Below, one piece after another: positions 8,322 to 17,841 of a stretch of DNA of 49,142 nucleotides (the stretch's first letter is position 1; every line of letters starts with the position of its first letter). Location: positions 1 to 49,142 of the forward strand of contig CACFNV010000006.1 in NCBI GenBank assembly GCA_902567635.1, in the 5' to 3' direction. Origin of the DNA: an uncultured Alphaproteobacteria bacterium (GTDB lineage Bacteria; Pseudomonadota; Alphaproteobacteria; Rhodobacterales; Rhodobacteraceae). The position numbers were made by a program, and so were the translations under genes. The notes beneath the pieces are model-generated. The model was not told the DNA's origin. It did not search any database and saw only the letters and a program-made list of their open reading frames with translations.

Positions 8322-9368
8322 TTGAAATTTGTGCGGTTAGGAAAATCAGGGTTATCTGTATCAGACTTGTGCTTGGGGACCATGACCTGGGGTGAACAGA
8401 CAGATGAAAAGGACGCCCACGAACAGATAAACATGAGCATAAATGCTGGAATAAACTTCATTGATACAGCCGAGATGTATCCAGTTTGTCCATTAAGAGC
8501 TGAAACTACCGGAGATACTGAAAGAATTTTAGGTAACTGGCTTGGAAAAAATAAATCTAAGCGGTCTGATCTGATTGTTGCAACTAAAATTAGCGGTAAA
8601 GGATACAAGAATGTTAGGAATGGTAAGGGCATATATCCAAAAGAGGTAAGAATAGCTGTTGACGCCAGCCTAAAAAAACTAAAAACTGATTATATAGATC
8701 TATATCAACTTCATTGGCCAAACCGAGGCAGCTATCATTTTAGACAATACTGGAAATATGACCCGACTAGACAGAAAACCGAAATTGAAAAAGAAAATAT
8801 TAGTGAAGTTGTCTGTGAACTTTTTAAGCTAAAGCAAGAAGGTAAGTTACGATACATAGGACTCTCAAATGAAACAGCTTGGGGTACTATAAAATTTTCA
8901 AACGAAGCAAAAAAGTATGAAGATTTCCCTATTGCCTCAATACAAAATGAATATAGCTTATTGTGTCGACTATTTGATACAGACTTAGCTGAAACCTGTT
9001 ATCATGAGAATATAAAATTGTTAGCCTATTCTCCTCTTGTAGGAGGAATGATTACAGGGAAATATCTCAATGAGCAGATACCTGAAAACTCTAGGCTCTC
9101 AAGGATTCCTGACATGTTTGGACGCGTGACAGATAACTCGACAAAAGCTATTAAAGCCTACTTAGAGCTTTCTAAAACTTTATCGATAAATCCTGTTCAT
9201 CTAGCCCTTGCTTTTTGTCGATCAAGGCCTTTTATGGGTTCAGTAATTTTTGGTGCAACAAATAAAGAGCAGCTAAAACTCATTTTAGAAGGAAAAGATA
9301 TCTTTCTTGATCAAGAAGCGATAGATGCGATAAATGTCTTGTTTAAACAAATACCCATGCCAATGTAA
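8322..9368 (+). CDS. tas: Aldo/keto reductase, Tas-like
   Basis: This NADPH-dependent aldo/keto reductase of 348 aa is close to the Tas subgroup by its long N-terminal signature: LCLGTMTWGEQT, INFIDTAEMYPV and GNWLGKNKS. The catalytic tetrad is visible: Asp and Tyr in DTAEMY, Lys in ATKISG and His in YQLHWPNR. The C-terminal GSVIFGATNKEQL fits the NADP phosphate-binding segment. The start is TTG 8322, supported by AAAGGA seven bases upstream. It is followed 11 bp later by an ABC transporter gene. The physiological substrate is unknown. Confidence 0.88.
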   Translation: MKFVRLGKSGLSVSDLCLGTMTWGEQTDEKDAHEQINMSINAGINFIDTAEMYPVCPLRAETTGDTERILGNWLGKNKSKRSDLIVATKISGKGYKNVRNGKGIYPKEVRIAVDASLKKLKTDYIDLYQLHWPNRGSYHFRQYWKYDPTRQKTEIEKENISEVVCELFKLKQEGKLRYIGLSNETAWGTIKFSNEAKKYEDFPIASIQNEYSLLCRLFDTDLAETCYHENIKLLAYSPLVGGMITGKYLNEQIPENSRLSRIPDMFGRVTDNSTKAIKAYLELSKTLSINPVHLALAFCRSRPFMGSVIFGATNKEQLKLILEGKDIFLDQEAIDAINVLFKQIPMPM

Positions 9369-9379
9369 TTGTAATTTTT

Positions 9380-10303
9380 ATGAATAATCTAATTTCTGTT
9401 AGTAATCTTTCTAAAAGCTTTGGCTCTGAAAATGCCTTGAGTAATGTATCTCTGGATATTAAAAGAGGTGAAATATTTGCTCTATTAGGTCCTAATGGCG
9501 CAGGAAAAACAACGCTTATTTCCTGCATTTGTGGATTGACCACGCAAACCGCAGGCAATATTCGCATAAACAATTATGATACTATCTCTAACTTTAGAGA
9601 AACAAGAAAGCTTATTGGTTTAGTCCCTCAAGAGTTGCCATTTGATAGCTTTGAAAGTGTGTACAATACATGTCAATTTTCAAGAGGCCTGTTCGGCATG
9701 ACTCCTAATGACGTTTATATTAAGGAAGTTTTAAAATCACTTTCTCTTTTAGAAAAAAAGGATCTGCAAATATTTGGTTTGTCTGGAGGGATGAAACGTA
9801 GACTTTTAATAGCCAAAGCATTATCGCACGAACCAAAAATTCTTTTCTTAGATGAACCAACAGCTGGCGTTGATGTTGCTTTGAGAAAAGACCTTTGGGA
9901 ATTAATTTCAAATCTGAAAAAAAAAGGAGTTACCATCATTCTTACTACCCATTATATTGAAGAAGCTGAACAACTAGCCGATAGAGTAGGCATAATAAAT
10001 TCTGGTAAACTGGTCCTGGTAAAGGACAAAGCTGATTTGATGCAGGAGTTTAATAAAAAATCTACAATCATTACTTTAAGAAAAAAGATGCAAAGACTTT
10101 CTAAGGAACTTAAGGATTCAAATATTTCTCTAATTGAAAGTGGGAATAAGATAAAATATATCTCGGCAAATGGTGAAAGTAATAATCTTCAATCAATTCT
10201 GAATTACCTATCCAAAGAGAAGATAGATTATTCGGAAATAAATACCGTTAATAATTCACTTGAAGATATTTTTTTAGAGTTAATCGAAAAAAATGAACAT
10301 TAG
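9380..10303 (+). CDS. ABC-2 type transporter ATP-binding protein
   Basis: This 307-aa nucleotide-binding subunit of an exporter has Walker [12 protein letters not shown], a Q-loop near LVPQELPFD, the signature [15 protein letters not shown], Walker [13 protein letters not shown] and an H-loop in [17 protein letters not shown]. The C-terminal ~90 residues form the extension common in DrrA/CcmA-like exporters. It overlaps the start of the following permease gene by 11 bp, so the two subunits were evidently translated together. The substrate cannot be predicted. Confidence 0.92.
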   Translation: MNNLISVSNLSKSFGSENALSNVSLDIKRGEIFALLGPNGAGKTTLISCICGLTTQTAGNIRINNYDTISNFRETRKLIGLVPQELPFDSFESVYNTCQFSRGLFGMTPNDVYIKEVLKSLSLLEKKDLQIFGLSGGMKRRLLIAKALSHEPKILFLDEPTAGVDVALRKDLWELISNLKKKGVTIILTTHYIEEAEQLADRVGIINSGKLVLVKDKADLMQEFNKKSTIITLRKKMQRLSKELKDSNISLIESGNKIKYISANGESNNLQSILNYLSKEKIDYSEINTVNNSLEDIFLELIEKNEH

Positions 10304-11056
10304 AGCAACTTTAACCATTTATAAATTTGAAATGTCTCGTTTTCGAAGAACCATATTTCAAAGTCTCGTAGCACCAATAATTACTACCTCGCTCTATTTT
10401 GTTGTTTTTGGAGCAGCCATTGGCTCAAAAATTGAATCTATAAACGGTGTGTCCTATGGCTCTTTTATTGTTCCTGGCTTAATAATGCTTTATTTGATGA
10501 CCGAAAGTATAAATAACGCAGCTTTTGGTATATATTTCCCAAAGTTTACAGGATCAATTTTTGAAGTCCTTTCTGCTCCCGTGTCTGCATTAGAAGCAAC
10601 TATCGGATATGTTGGCGCTGCTGCTACAAAATCAACAATAATAGGTCTTATGATATTCTTTACCTCAAATTTTTTTTGTCACGCATGATATAAAATATCC
10701 ACTTATTATGGCGATTTTTTATCGCCTTAACTTCAATTAGCTTCTCCCTATTCGGATTTATTATTGGGATTTGGGCACAAAATTGGGAGAAACTTAGCAT
10801 AATACCTACCCTATTAGTCACACCTTTAGTTTTTTTAGGAGGAAGCTTTTATTCTATAGATATGCTACCTCAATTTTGGCAACAAGTATCTTTATTTAAC
10901 CCTGTCTTTTACCTTATCAGCGGCTTTAGATGGAGCTTCTTTGGAAATTCTGAAATCCCCATAGAGATTTCTTTACTAGCGATCACGATATTTATGACAT
11001 TATGCCTATTGATAATAGGGCTAATATTCAAAACTGGATACCGATTAAGAACATAA
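10293..11056 (+). pseudogene. ABC-2 type transporter permease with two frameshifts in T runs
   Basis: The permease partner of the upstream ATPase is split over three frames. Frame 1 runs from ATG 10293 ([39 protein letters not shown]) to a stop just after the T8 run at 10670-10677. Reading continues in the next frame as [14 protein letters not shown] up to the T6 run at 10715-10720. It then resumes in the third frame as IALTSISFSLFGF and ends with FKTGYRLRT. Removing one T from each run restores a single protein of about 253 aa, the normal size of this family. Either both runs carry sequencing or assembly errors, or the gene is recently broken. Transcriptional slippage is a less likely third option. 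Confidence 0.8.
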
Positions 11057-11057
11057 A

Positions 11058-12281
11058 TTAAAAGAATGCTTGGATGCCTGTTTGAGCTCTTCCTAAAATT
11101 AGAGCGTGAATATCATGTGTTCCTTCATAAGTGTTAACGGTCTCTAAATTCTGTAGATGCCTCATAACACCATACTCTAGTGATATTCCATTTCCTCCAT
11201 GCATATCTCTAGCTAATCTTGCTACCTCTAAAGCTTTTCCACAGTTATTTCTTTTCAACAAGCTAATCGTTTCCGATGAACCGCTTCCATTATCTATCAT
11301 TTGACCTAACCTTAGAACACTTTGTAATCCGATTGAAATTTCAGTTTGCATATCAGCTAACTTTTTTTGAAATAATTGTGTTGCTGCAAGCGGTTTCCCA
11401 AACTGCTTTCTTGACAAACCATAGTCTCTTGCTGCATGCCAACAAAATTCTGCGGCTCCTAAAGCTCCCCATGATATTCCGTATCTAGCCATGTTTAGGC
11501 AGCTGAATGGGCCTTTAAGACCTTCAACATTTTCTAATAATGCATCATCTGGTACGAAGGTTCGTTCCAAACTTATTTCTCCAGTAACAGAAGCTCTCAG
11601 GCTCAATTTTCCACTAATTTTATTTGTTTTCAAACCCTTTTGGTCTTTTCCAATGATAAAACCTTTAATTTTGTTTTGGTGATGATTTGACTTGGCCCAA
11701 ATAATAAAGATATCCGCTATAGGCGCATTTGAAATCCACATTTTGGAACCAGTTAATTCATAGCCTCCATCCACTTTGATTGCTTTAGTAGTCATTGATG
11801 CGGGGTCAGAACCTGAATTAGCTTCAGTGAGTCCAAAGCAACCAATCAACTCGCCTGAGGCAAGTCCAGGCAGAAATTTTTTTCTCTGATTTTCATTTCC
11901 AAACTTATATATTGGATACATTACTAAAGAGGATTGAACTGACATCATAGATCTATATCCCGAATCTATGCGCTCTATTTCTCTTGCTATAAGACCATAA
12001 GAGACATAACTACTTCCTATTCCCCCGTATTCTTCAGGTATAGTGCAACCCAAGAATCCAGTCTCTCCCATGCGCTGGAATATCTCTTTATCTACTAACT
12101 CGTCATTATAGGCTTTCTCTATTCTTGGCTTGAGCTCTTTTAGAGCAAAATTTTCGGCAGTATTTTTTATTAGCCCTTCACTTTCAGAAATCTGTTCATT
12201 AAGGAGAAACGGATCAGACCAATTAAAAGGCACGTTTCCTAATTCAGATGGATTTTTACTTCCCTCGTTTGTATCTTTCAT
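11058..12281 (-). CDS. gcdH: Glutaryl-CoA dehydrogenase-like acyl-CoA dehydrogenase
   Basis: This FAD-dependent acyl-CoA dehydrogenase of 407 aa has the features of the GcdH subgroup: a long N-terminus with [29 protein letters not shown], the substrate-side segment [19 protein letters not shown] and the catalytic Glu (about residue 386) in [20 protein letters not shown]. GcdH oxidises and decarboxylates glutaryl-CoA to crotonyl-CoA in Lys/Trp degradation. The gene stands alone here without the usual CoA transferase, so related short-chain specificity remains possible. It ends 1 bp from the convergent permease gene. AGGTAAGGT precedes the ATG at 12281. Confidence 0.87.
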   Translation of the reverse strand: MKDTNEGSKNPSELGNVPFNWSDPFLLNEQISESEGLIKNTAENFALKELKPRIEKAYNDELVDKEIFQRMGETGFLGCTIPEEYGGIGSSYVSYGLIAREIERIDSGYRSMMSVQSSLVMYPIYKFGNENQRKKFLPGLASGELIGCFGLTEANSGSDPASMTTKAIKVDGGYELTGSKMWISNAPIADIFIIWAKSNHHQNKIKGFIIGKDQKGLKTNKISGKLSLRASVTGEISLERTFVPDDALLENVEGLKGPFSCLNMARYGISWGALGAAEFCWHAARDYGLSRKQFGKPLAATQLFQKKLADMQTEISIGLQSVLRLGQMIDNGSGSSETISLLKRNNCGKALEVARLARDMHGGNGISLEYGVMRHLQNLETVNTYEGTHDIHALILGRAQTGIQAFF

Positions 12282-12412
12282 TACCTTACCTATTTGACTT
12301 TTTATAATATTAATATTTAAAATATACTGGTTTTTTTCTATTTTTAAAGGTAGTAGTTAAATGGCTATGTTTTCGCATCTTATAAAAGCATAAATTAGGG
12401 GAGAAATATAAA

Positions 12413-13732
12413 ATGGTTGTTAACGTTGTAAAGAATTCCTTAGAAAATCATTGGATGCCTTTTACTGATAATCGCGGGTTCAAAGTTGATCCAAGACTTA
12501 TAACAGAAGCATCAGGCGTATATATGAAAAGCCATAAAGACACGGAGATCATCGATGGATCCTCTGGGTTGTTCTGCTCACCTGCTGGCCATTGTCACCC
12601 AAAAATTATAGAGGCTGTACATAATCAACTTAAGAAAAATACTTATACATCACCTTTTGGTATGGGCCACCCAGCGAGTTTTGCGCTAGCGGATAAAGTA
12701 TCAGAACTTACTCCTGAAGGAATGAACCATGTATTCTTTGTAAATTCCGGATCCGAAGCAATAGATACTGCGCTTAAAATGATTATGTCATATCATTCAG
12801 CTACTGGTCAAAATAGACATCGTTTTGTTAGTAGAGAAAGGGCTTATCATGGAGTTAATATAGGGGGTGTTTCTCTATCGGGCATGGTAAACAACAGAAG
12901 AACGTTTCCAGTAGTAATGCCAAACGTAGTACTGATGAGACATACATGGACAGGTGATGAATTAAACGTTAAAGGTCAGCCAAAAAACGGTGTGGAGCTA
13001 GCAAACGATTTAGAAAGATTCGCATTGGCTTACGGCGGCAATACAATTGCCGCATGTTTTGTAGAACCAGTGGCTGGGTCGACTGGTACTCTTGTTCCTC
13101 CTGTGGGATATTTGGATAGATTAAGAGAAATATGTGACGAACATGGTATATTACTAGTTTTTGATGAGGTTATAACTGGATTTGGAAGACTTGGTCATCC
13201 TTTTGCTTCTCAAAAGTTTAATGTTGTACCAGACATAATGACAATGGCTAAAGCAATTACAAATGGTTCGATGCCGATGGGTGCTGTGTGCGCAAAAGAC
13301 CACATTTATGAGACGGTAACGGATAATTCAAATCCAGATACAATAGAGTTTTTTCATGGCTATACTTATTCAGGACATCCTGGATCTTGTGCCGCTGGTT
13401 TAGCAACACTAGATATTTACGAAGAAGAGGATCTTTTTAACAGAGCTAATGAAATGTCTTCATATTTTCTAGACTGTCTGTTTTCCTTGACGGATCACCC
13501 TCTTGTGAAGGATGTAAGAGGTATAGGGATGATGGGTGGTGTCGAACTCCACGGCGATGGGAACCCTGGAAAGAGAGGCACCAAGTTTCAAAAAGAACTT
13601 TTTTGGAATGGATTACATGTAAAGTTCACGGGCGACTCTGGAATTGTTGCTCCAATGTTTATATCGGAACGAAAACATATTGATGAAATTATTGAAAAGT
13701 TTCGGGGCACTCTGAATAAACACGGGCACTAA
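12413..13732 (+). CDS. Class III omega-aminotransferase (omega-amino acid:pyruvate type)
   Basis: This is a PLP-dependent fold-I transaminase of 439 aa. The N-terminus (NHWMPFTDNRGFK), FFVNSGSEAIDTALKM, RAYHGVNIGGVSLSGMVNNR, LVFDEVITGFGRLG and the PLP lysine (about residue 280) in MTMAKAITNG match omega-amino acid:pyruvate aminotransferases. Members use beta-alanine, taurine-like or polyamine-derived amines with pyruvate as acceptor; the amine here is not predictable. AGGGGAGAAA lies about 6 nt upstream of ATG 12413. It diverges from gcdH across 131 bp, which presumably contains both promoters, and is followed by selO 15 bp later. Confidence 0.88.
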   Translation: MVVNVVKNSLENHWMPFTDNRGFKVDPRLITEASGVYMKSHKDTEIIDGSSGLFCSPAGHCHPKIIEAVHNQLKKNTYTSPFGMGHPASFALADKVSELTPEGMNHVFFVNSGSEAIDTALKMIMSYHSATGQNRHRFVSRERAYHGVNIGGVSLSGMVNNRRTFPVVMPNVVLMRHTWTGDELNVKGQPKNGVELANDLERFALAYGGNTIAACFVEPVAGSTGTLVPPVGYLDRLREICDEHGILLVFDEVITGFGRLGHPFASQKFNVVPDIMTMAKAITNGSMPMGAVCAKDHIYETVTDNSNPDTIEFFHGYTYSGHPGSCAAGLATLDIYEEEDLFNRANEMSSYFLDCLFSLTDHPLVKDVRGIGMMGGVELHGDGNPGKRGTKFQKELFWNGLHVKFTGDSGIVAPMFISERKHIDEIIEKFRGTLNKHGH

Positions 13733-13747
13733 GAACCTTATAATTCA

Positions 13748-15232
13748 ATGACAAAACTAGACCTGGAAAACTCTTACATAAGTCTTCCAACAGACTTCTA
13801 CAGATTTACACAATCAGAGATAATGCCTGCTCTAGAGTTGCTCAAATTAAATAATGAATTGGCTGAACTTCTGGATTTAGACAAAGACTTTCTCCTAAGT
13901 GAAAATGGTACGATGTTTTTAGGCGGACAAGCGCTACCTGAAACTACTAAAAGTATTTCATTAGCCTACGCTGGTCATCAATTTGGCCAATTAGTGCCTC
14001 AATTGGGGGATGGAAGAGCATTACTTCTTGGAGATAAAATATGTAAAGATAACCAAAGAAGAGACATTCAATTAAAGGGCAGTGGTAAAACAATGTTTTC
14101 AAGAGGAGGGGACGGAAGAGCCGGTATTGGACCGGTTATCCGAGAGTATTTAGTTTCTGAAAGCATGCATCATTTAGATATTCCTACAACTAGATCACTT
14201 GCTATTCTTTTAACCGGAGAAAAAATAGTTAGAGAAACTATCCAGCCGGGAGCTATTTTAGTTAGAGTTGCAAAAAGTCACGTTAGGGTGGGGACATTTC
14301 AATTTTTTGCTATCAGAGATCAACAAGACCATGTCCAAAGGCTAGCTGATTTTATAATCGATAGAAATTTTCAGACTATTAAAACAAAAAAAGATAAATA
14401 CAGGCTTCTTTTAGAAAAAGTCGTTGAAGGTCAAGCTAAGTTAATTGCTAAATGGATGTCCGTAGGATTTATTCATGGAGTGATGAATACTGACAATACA
14501 TCTATATCTTGTGAGACAATAGATTATGGACCCTGCGCTTTCATGGATAGTTATCAAGAAAAAAAAGTATTTAGTTCAATCGATCAGTTCGGTAGATATT
14601 CCTTTTCTAATCAAGCTTTAGTGGGACCTTGGAACTTAAGTAGATTTGCTGAAACAATTCTATTTTTACTTTCAGATGACCAAGACAAATCAATCAAGAT
14701 AGCAGAAGAAATTTTATTAAATTTCGAAAAGATTTTTAATTCTACTCTCAATGAAATCACATCCAAAAAATTGGGTTTACCTTATGCATCAGCTCACTCG
14801 GAAAAATTATATAATGAGTTATTAGTTCTTATGGAGTTGGGACAAGCAGATTTTACGCTTACCTTAAGATCGCTGGAAAGTGTAGTGCGGAAATCTAACC
14901 AAAATCACTTTATTGAGAATTTTGTGTTTCCTGAAATAGAACAAAAAGTTCAACTTAACAATTGGCTTAAGGATTGGCACAAATTATTGGAAATAGAAGA
15001 AGCTAATAAAGAAACCGCAGTTAAAAGATTAAGATCAAATAACCCCATTTTTATTCCAAGAAACCATATAATTGAAAAAGTAATAAGGGAAGCATCTGAA
15101 GGCAATTTTAATCAATTCAATCTGTTGGCTACTGCTTTAAAAGAGCCTTTTACTCATAATAGTAGCTTTGTTGATTTTTATAAGTCACCGAAAAAAGAAG
15201 AGTTGGTTCAGCAGACATTTTGTGGAACATAG
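13748..15232 (+). CDS. selO: Protein adenylyltransferase SelO (YdiU/UPF0061 family)
   Basis: SelO is a pseudokinase-fold enzyme that transfers AMP from ATP to protein hydroxyls, with a role in redox homeostasis. The 494 aa carry the family segments AYAGHQFGQLVPQLGDGRAL, IQLKGSGKTMFSRGGDGRAG, VGTFQFFAIRD and the active-site HGVMNTDN followed by IDYGPCAFMD. The protein ends in Cys-Gly-Thr. The Cys is third from the end, the same position as the selenocysteine of eukaryotic SelO, which fits a redox-active tail. The downstream cytochrome b561 gene starts at or just inside the selO end. Confidence 0.94.
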   Translation: MTKLDLENSYISLPTDFYRFTQSEIMPALELLKLNNELAELLDLDKDFLLSENGTMFLGGQALPETTKSISLAYAGHQFGQLVPQLGDGRALLLGDKICKDNQRRDIQLKGSGKTMFSRGGDGRAGIGPVIREYLVSESMHHLDIPTTRSLAILLTGEKIVRETIQPGAILVRVAKSHVRVGTFQFFAIRDQQDHVQRLADFIIDRNFQTIKTKKDKYRLLLEKVVEGQAKLIAKWMSVGFIHGVMNTDNTSISCETIDYGPCAFMDSYQEKKVFSSIDQFGRYSFSNQALVGPWNLSRFAETILFLLSDDQDKSIKIAEEILLNFEKIFNSTLNEITSKKLGLPYASAHSEKLYNELLVLMELGQADFTLTLRSLESVVRKSNQNHFIENFVFPEIEQKVQLNNWLKDWHKLLEIEEANKETAVKRLRSNNPIFIPRNHIIEKVIREASEGNFNQFNLLATALKEPFTHNSSFVDFYKSPKKEELVQQTFCGT

Positions 15233-15741
15233 ATTTGAAAACTAATGATTTAAAAAGAGAAGGATTTTCAAAGTATCAGGTTATTGTTCACTGGCTTGTA
15301 GCATGCTTTGTTCTATTTCAAATTGCAACCGGTAGCACAATATCAAATGACTTTTTGACCCTCAAAGACGGAAAAATATCTATCGAGGAAATAAACAAAA
15401 ATTCTTGGTACCATCTTTTCTTTGGTTTAACTATTTTTCTCTTAATGGTCATACGTTTCATACTTAGAATTATCCTTGGAGTTCCTAAACCCACCAAACA
15501 ATCTTCTTCAATCACCATAATCTTGGCTAAAATAATCCACTGGCTTTTTTATTTGATACTTTTTGTTGTTCCTATATCTGGATTTGTCGCGTGGAATACC
15601 TCAAATCTGCTTATTGGCAATCTACATACTGCTTCAGTAAATGCCTTATACGTACTTGTCCTAATACATCTAGTTGCTATTGTTTATCATCAAATTTTCT
15701 TGGAAGATAATCTTATTGATAGGATGACTTCATTCAAATAA
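15220..15741 (+). CDS. Cytochrome b561 family protein
   Basis: This di-heme four-helix membrane protein of about 170 aa shows the cytochrome b561 pattern. Four hydrophobic helices carry conserved His residues: VIVHWLVACFVLF, WYHLFFGLTIFLL, IIHWLFYLILFVVPISGF, and NLHTASVNALYVLVLIHL with a further HQ downstream. It moves electrons between the quinone pool or periplasmic carriers and small acceptors such as superoxide. The start is uncertain. TTG 15220 overlaps selO by 13 bp, whereas TTG 15235, with a weak GGA nine bases upstream, lies 2 bp after the selO stop. It ends 2 bp from the convergent cobT. Confidence 0.87.
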   Translation: MWNIDLKTNDLKREGFSKYQVIVHWLVACFVLFQIATGSTISNDFLTLKDGKISIEEINKNSWYHLFFGLTIFLLMVIRFILRIILGVPKPTKQSSSITIILAKIIHWLFYLILFVVPISGFVAWNTSNLLIGNLHTASVNALYVLVLIHLVAIVYHQIFLEDNLIDRMTSFK

Positions 15742-15743
15742 CA

Positions 15744-16769
15744 TTAAAATTTCCCAGAGACCCCAGCCTCTTCAAAAGTGGACATTTCTGAGTGGCATTT
15801 TAATGCTGCTTTTATTATTTGAACTGATAGTGCTGCTCCCGAACCTTCCCCAAGCGCCATTTCTAAATTTAATATAGGTTCCTTACCTAGTCGCTTAACT
15901 AAATCATTATGACCTGGCTCCTTGGAACAGTGACCTATGAGACAATGGTCTAAAATTTCCCTATTTTCCATAACCAATGGTAAAACCGCTGCCGTACAAA
16001 CAAATCCATCTAATATGACGGGAATAGAAAGATAACGCGAAGCTAATACTGCTCCACAGATAGCCGCTTGCTCCCTTCCCCCAATACTGTGAAGCGCATT
16101 TAAGGGTCTTGTCATGTTAGGTCTATTAACTCGTAAAGCTTTTTCAATAACCTTCATTTTCTTTAATTGTTGAGCACTGTCCGCTCCTGTACCAGGGCCT
16201 ACCCAATACTTTATATTTCCTCTAAAAAAATGATAACTTAGTGCTGATGAAATCGTTGTATTTCCGATACCCATCTCACCTAAGCACACAAGATCAAAAT
16301 CTGAAGAAATGGCTTGTATACCTATATTAAATGCCTCAATAAACTCATCCATATCCATAGCTCGACCTAAGGTAATATCTCTTGTTGGTCTCTCCAAATT
16401 TATTGGAATTACATTTAAGTTTATATCGTTTAACTCACATATTCTGTTTATTGCTGCTTTCCCCTCTCTAAAAGTTTCTACCATTTGAAAAGTAACTTCT
16501 TGAGGGAAAGGATTTACTGACTGATTGCAGACACCATGATTTCCGGCAAATATAATTGCTTGAGCTGTCTTAATATCCTCAAGCTTTTTTACATTCCAAC
16601 CTGCCAAAAATATGGCAATATCTTCCAACTGCCCTAGGGATCCAGGAGGTTTTAAAAGATTACCTTGCCTGAGTATTGCTTCTTCTTCATTTGACTTGGA
16701 ACAGGAAGGTAAATTTGAAAGGATTTCTAAGATTTCTTTCTCAGATTTTATTTGTTCCATTTTTCGCAT
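15744..16769 (-). CDS. cobT: Nicotinate-nucleotide--dimethylbenzimidazole phosphoribosyltransferase CobT
   Basis: This enzyme (CobU in the Pseudomonas denitrificans naming) converts nicotinate mononucleotide and dimethylbenzimidazole to alpha-ribazole phosphate for the lower ligand of B12. At 341 aa it is of normal size. Conserved segments are LLKPPGSLGQLEDIA, IFAGNHGV, CLGEMGIGNTTISSA, the DGFVCTAAVLPL region and the C-terminal catalytic-Glu segment ALGEGSGAAL. It diverges from cobD (98 bp between starts). No riboswitch fits in that gap. The usual neighbour cobV is not present in the window. Confidence 0.94.
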   Translation of the reverse strand: MRKMEQIKSEKEILEILSNLPSCSKSNEEEAILRQGNLLKPPGSLGQLEDIAIFLAGWNVKKLEDIKTAQAIIFAGNHGVCNQSVNPFPQEVTFQMVETFREGKAAINRICELNDINLNVIPINLERPTRDITLGRAMDMDEFIEAFNIGIQAISSDFDLVCLGEMGIGNTTISSALSYHFFRGNIKYWVGPGTGADSAQQLKKMKVIEKALRVNRPNMTRPLNALHSIGGREQAAICGAVLASRYLSIPVILDGFVCTAAVLPLVMENREILDHCLIGHCSKEPGHNDLVKRLGKEPILNLEMALGEGSGAALSVQIIKAALKCHSEMSTFEEAGVSGKF

Positions 16770-16868
16770 TTAATTTACCTTTACAAAAGGGGGGTATTTA
16801 GGTCAGAAGTTATTATGCTGATTTAAGCCAATATTGTTTTTTATCGTGGGTAGCAACAGAAATTTAAA

Positions 16869-17834
16869 ATGTTTTCTAATTTTTATTCATCTATTCCAGC
16901 AATTATCATACTTGCGCTATTTATTGATATTCTAATTGGCTGGCCTAACAAGCTTTTTATAATTATAGGACATCCAGTCACTTGGATAGGAAAGGCAATC
17001 GATTTTCTAGAAAAAGTCCTAAATAAGCAACAATTTTCCATGATGCAAAAACGAGCCTTAGGTATTCTAATGATTTGTTTGCTGAATTTTCCAATTGTGA
17101 TAGGCGCAACGTTTTTAATCTCCTTTTTGAAAGAGTTGCCATTTAATTTAATCGTTCAGGCCTTATTAATTTGGCCTTTTTTAGCCGTAAGATCTCTATA
17201 CTCCCACGTCTATGCCATTCTTTTAGAATTGGAAAAAGATGATTTGAGCTCAGCAAGAATAAATCTTTCTAAAATTGTGGGAAGAGACGTAAAAAATTTG
17301 AATGAAGAGCAAATCTGCAAAGCCTCAATAGAGAGCTTATCTGAAAGTACTTCCGACGGTGTGATTGCACCTATATTTTGGGCGTTGGCATTTGGTTTTC
17401 CAGGTATTCTTTTTTATAAAATAGTTAATACGCTAGACAGTATGGTTGGATATAAAAACGAAAGATTTGAAGATTTTGGTTGGGCAAGTGCAAGGCTAGA
17501 TGATTTTATAAATTGGATTCCAGCTCGAATAACTGCAATTGTGATTTCTGCATTGACCTCTAACCCTTTAAAGGCGTTTTTGTTTGCTAATAAAAACTCT
17601 GTCGCCAGCCCTTCTCCAAATGCTGGATGGCCTCAATCCGCGATGGCCTACGCTCTTAAAATAAGCTTAATGGGACAAAAAACTTTCAATGGATTGATTA
17701 TTAATCAACCTTCAATAAACGAATACGCTCCCGCACCTCAAAGGCAAAAGCTCCGCGAGGCTCTGAATTTCTATAAAAAAACAGTAATATTAGTTATAGT
17801 AATTTTAACAGCAGTTGGTTTCTTATGGGGTTGA
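16869..17834 (+). CDS. cobD: Adenosylcobinamide-phosphate synthase CobD (CbiB)
   Basis: CobD/CbiB is a membrane protein that attaches the aminopropanol arm to adenosylcobyric acid. The 321 aa contain several transmembrane segments and the family landmarks DILIGWPNKLF near the N-terminus, GHPVTWIGKAIDFLE, IVGRDVKNLNEEQICKASIE, SLSESTSDGVIAPIFWA and the C-terminal SPNAGWPQSAMAYAL. It is followed 7 bp later by cobC, its usual partner in alphaproteobacteria. It is separated from the riboswitch operon and may have its own control. Confidence 0.94.
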   Translation: MFSNFYSSIPAIIILALFIDILIGWPNKLFIIIGHPVTWIGKAIDFLEKVLNKQQFSMMQKRALGILMICLLNFPIVIGATFLISFLKELPFNLIVQALLIWPFLAVRSLYSHVYAILLELEKDDLSSARINLSKIVGRDVKNLNEEQICKASIESLSESTSDGVIAPIFWALAFGFPGILFYKIVNTLDSMVGYKNERFEDFGWASARLDDFINWIPARITAIVISALTSNPLKAFLFANKNSVASPSPNAGWPQSAMAYALKISLMGQKTFNGLIINQPSINEYAPAPQRQKLREALNFYKKTVILVIVILTAVGFLWG

Positions 17835-17841
17835 ATAAATA

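Noticed and set aside
10670-10720. Programmed frameshifting in the ABC permease
   Set aside because: Two separate shifts in the same direction would be needed, and no stimulatory structure or slippery heptamer is evident. Homopolymer error or decay is simpler.
16770-16868. Second cobalamin riboswitch between cobT and cobD
   Set aside because: The gap is only 99 bp and lacks the B12-box (GGAGACCT) and the CCCGC core.
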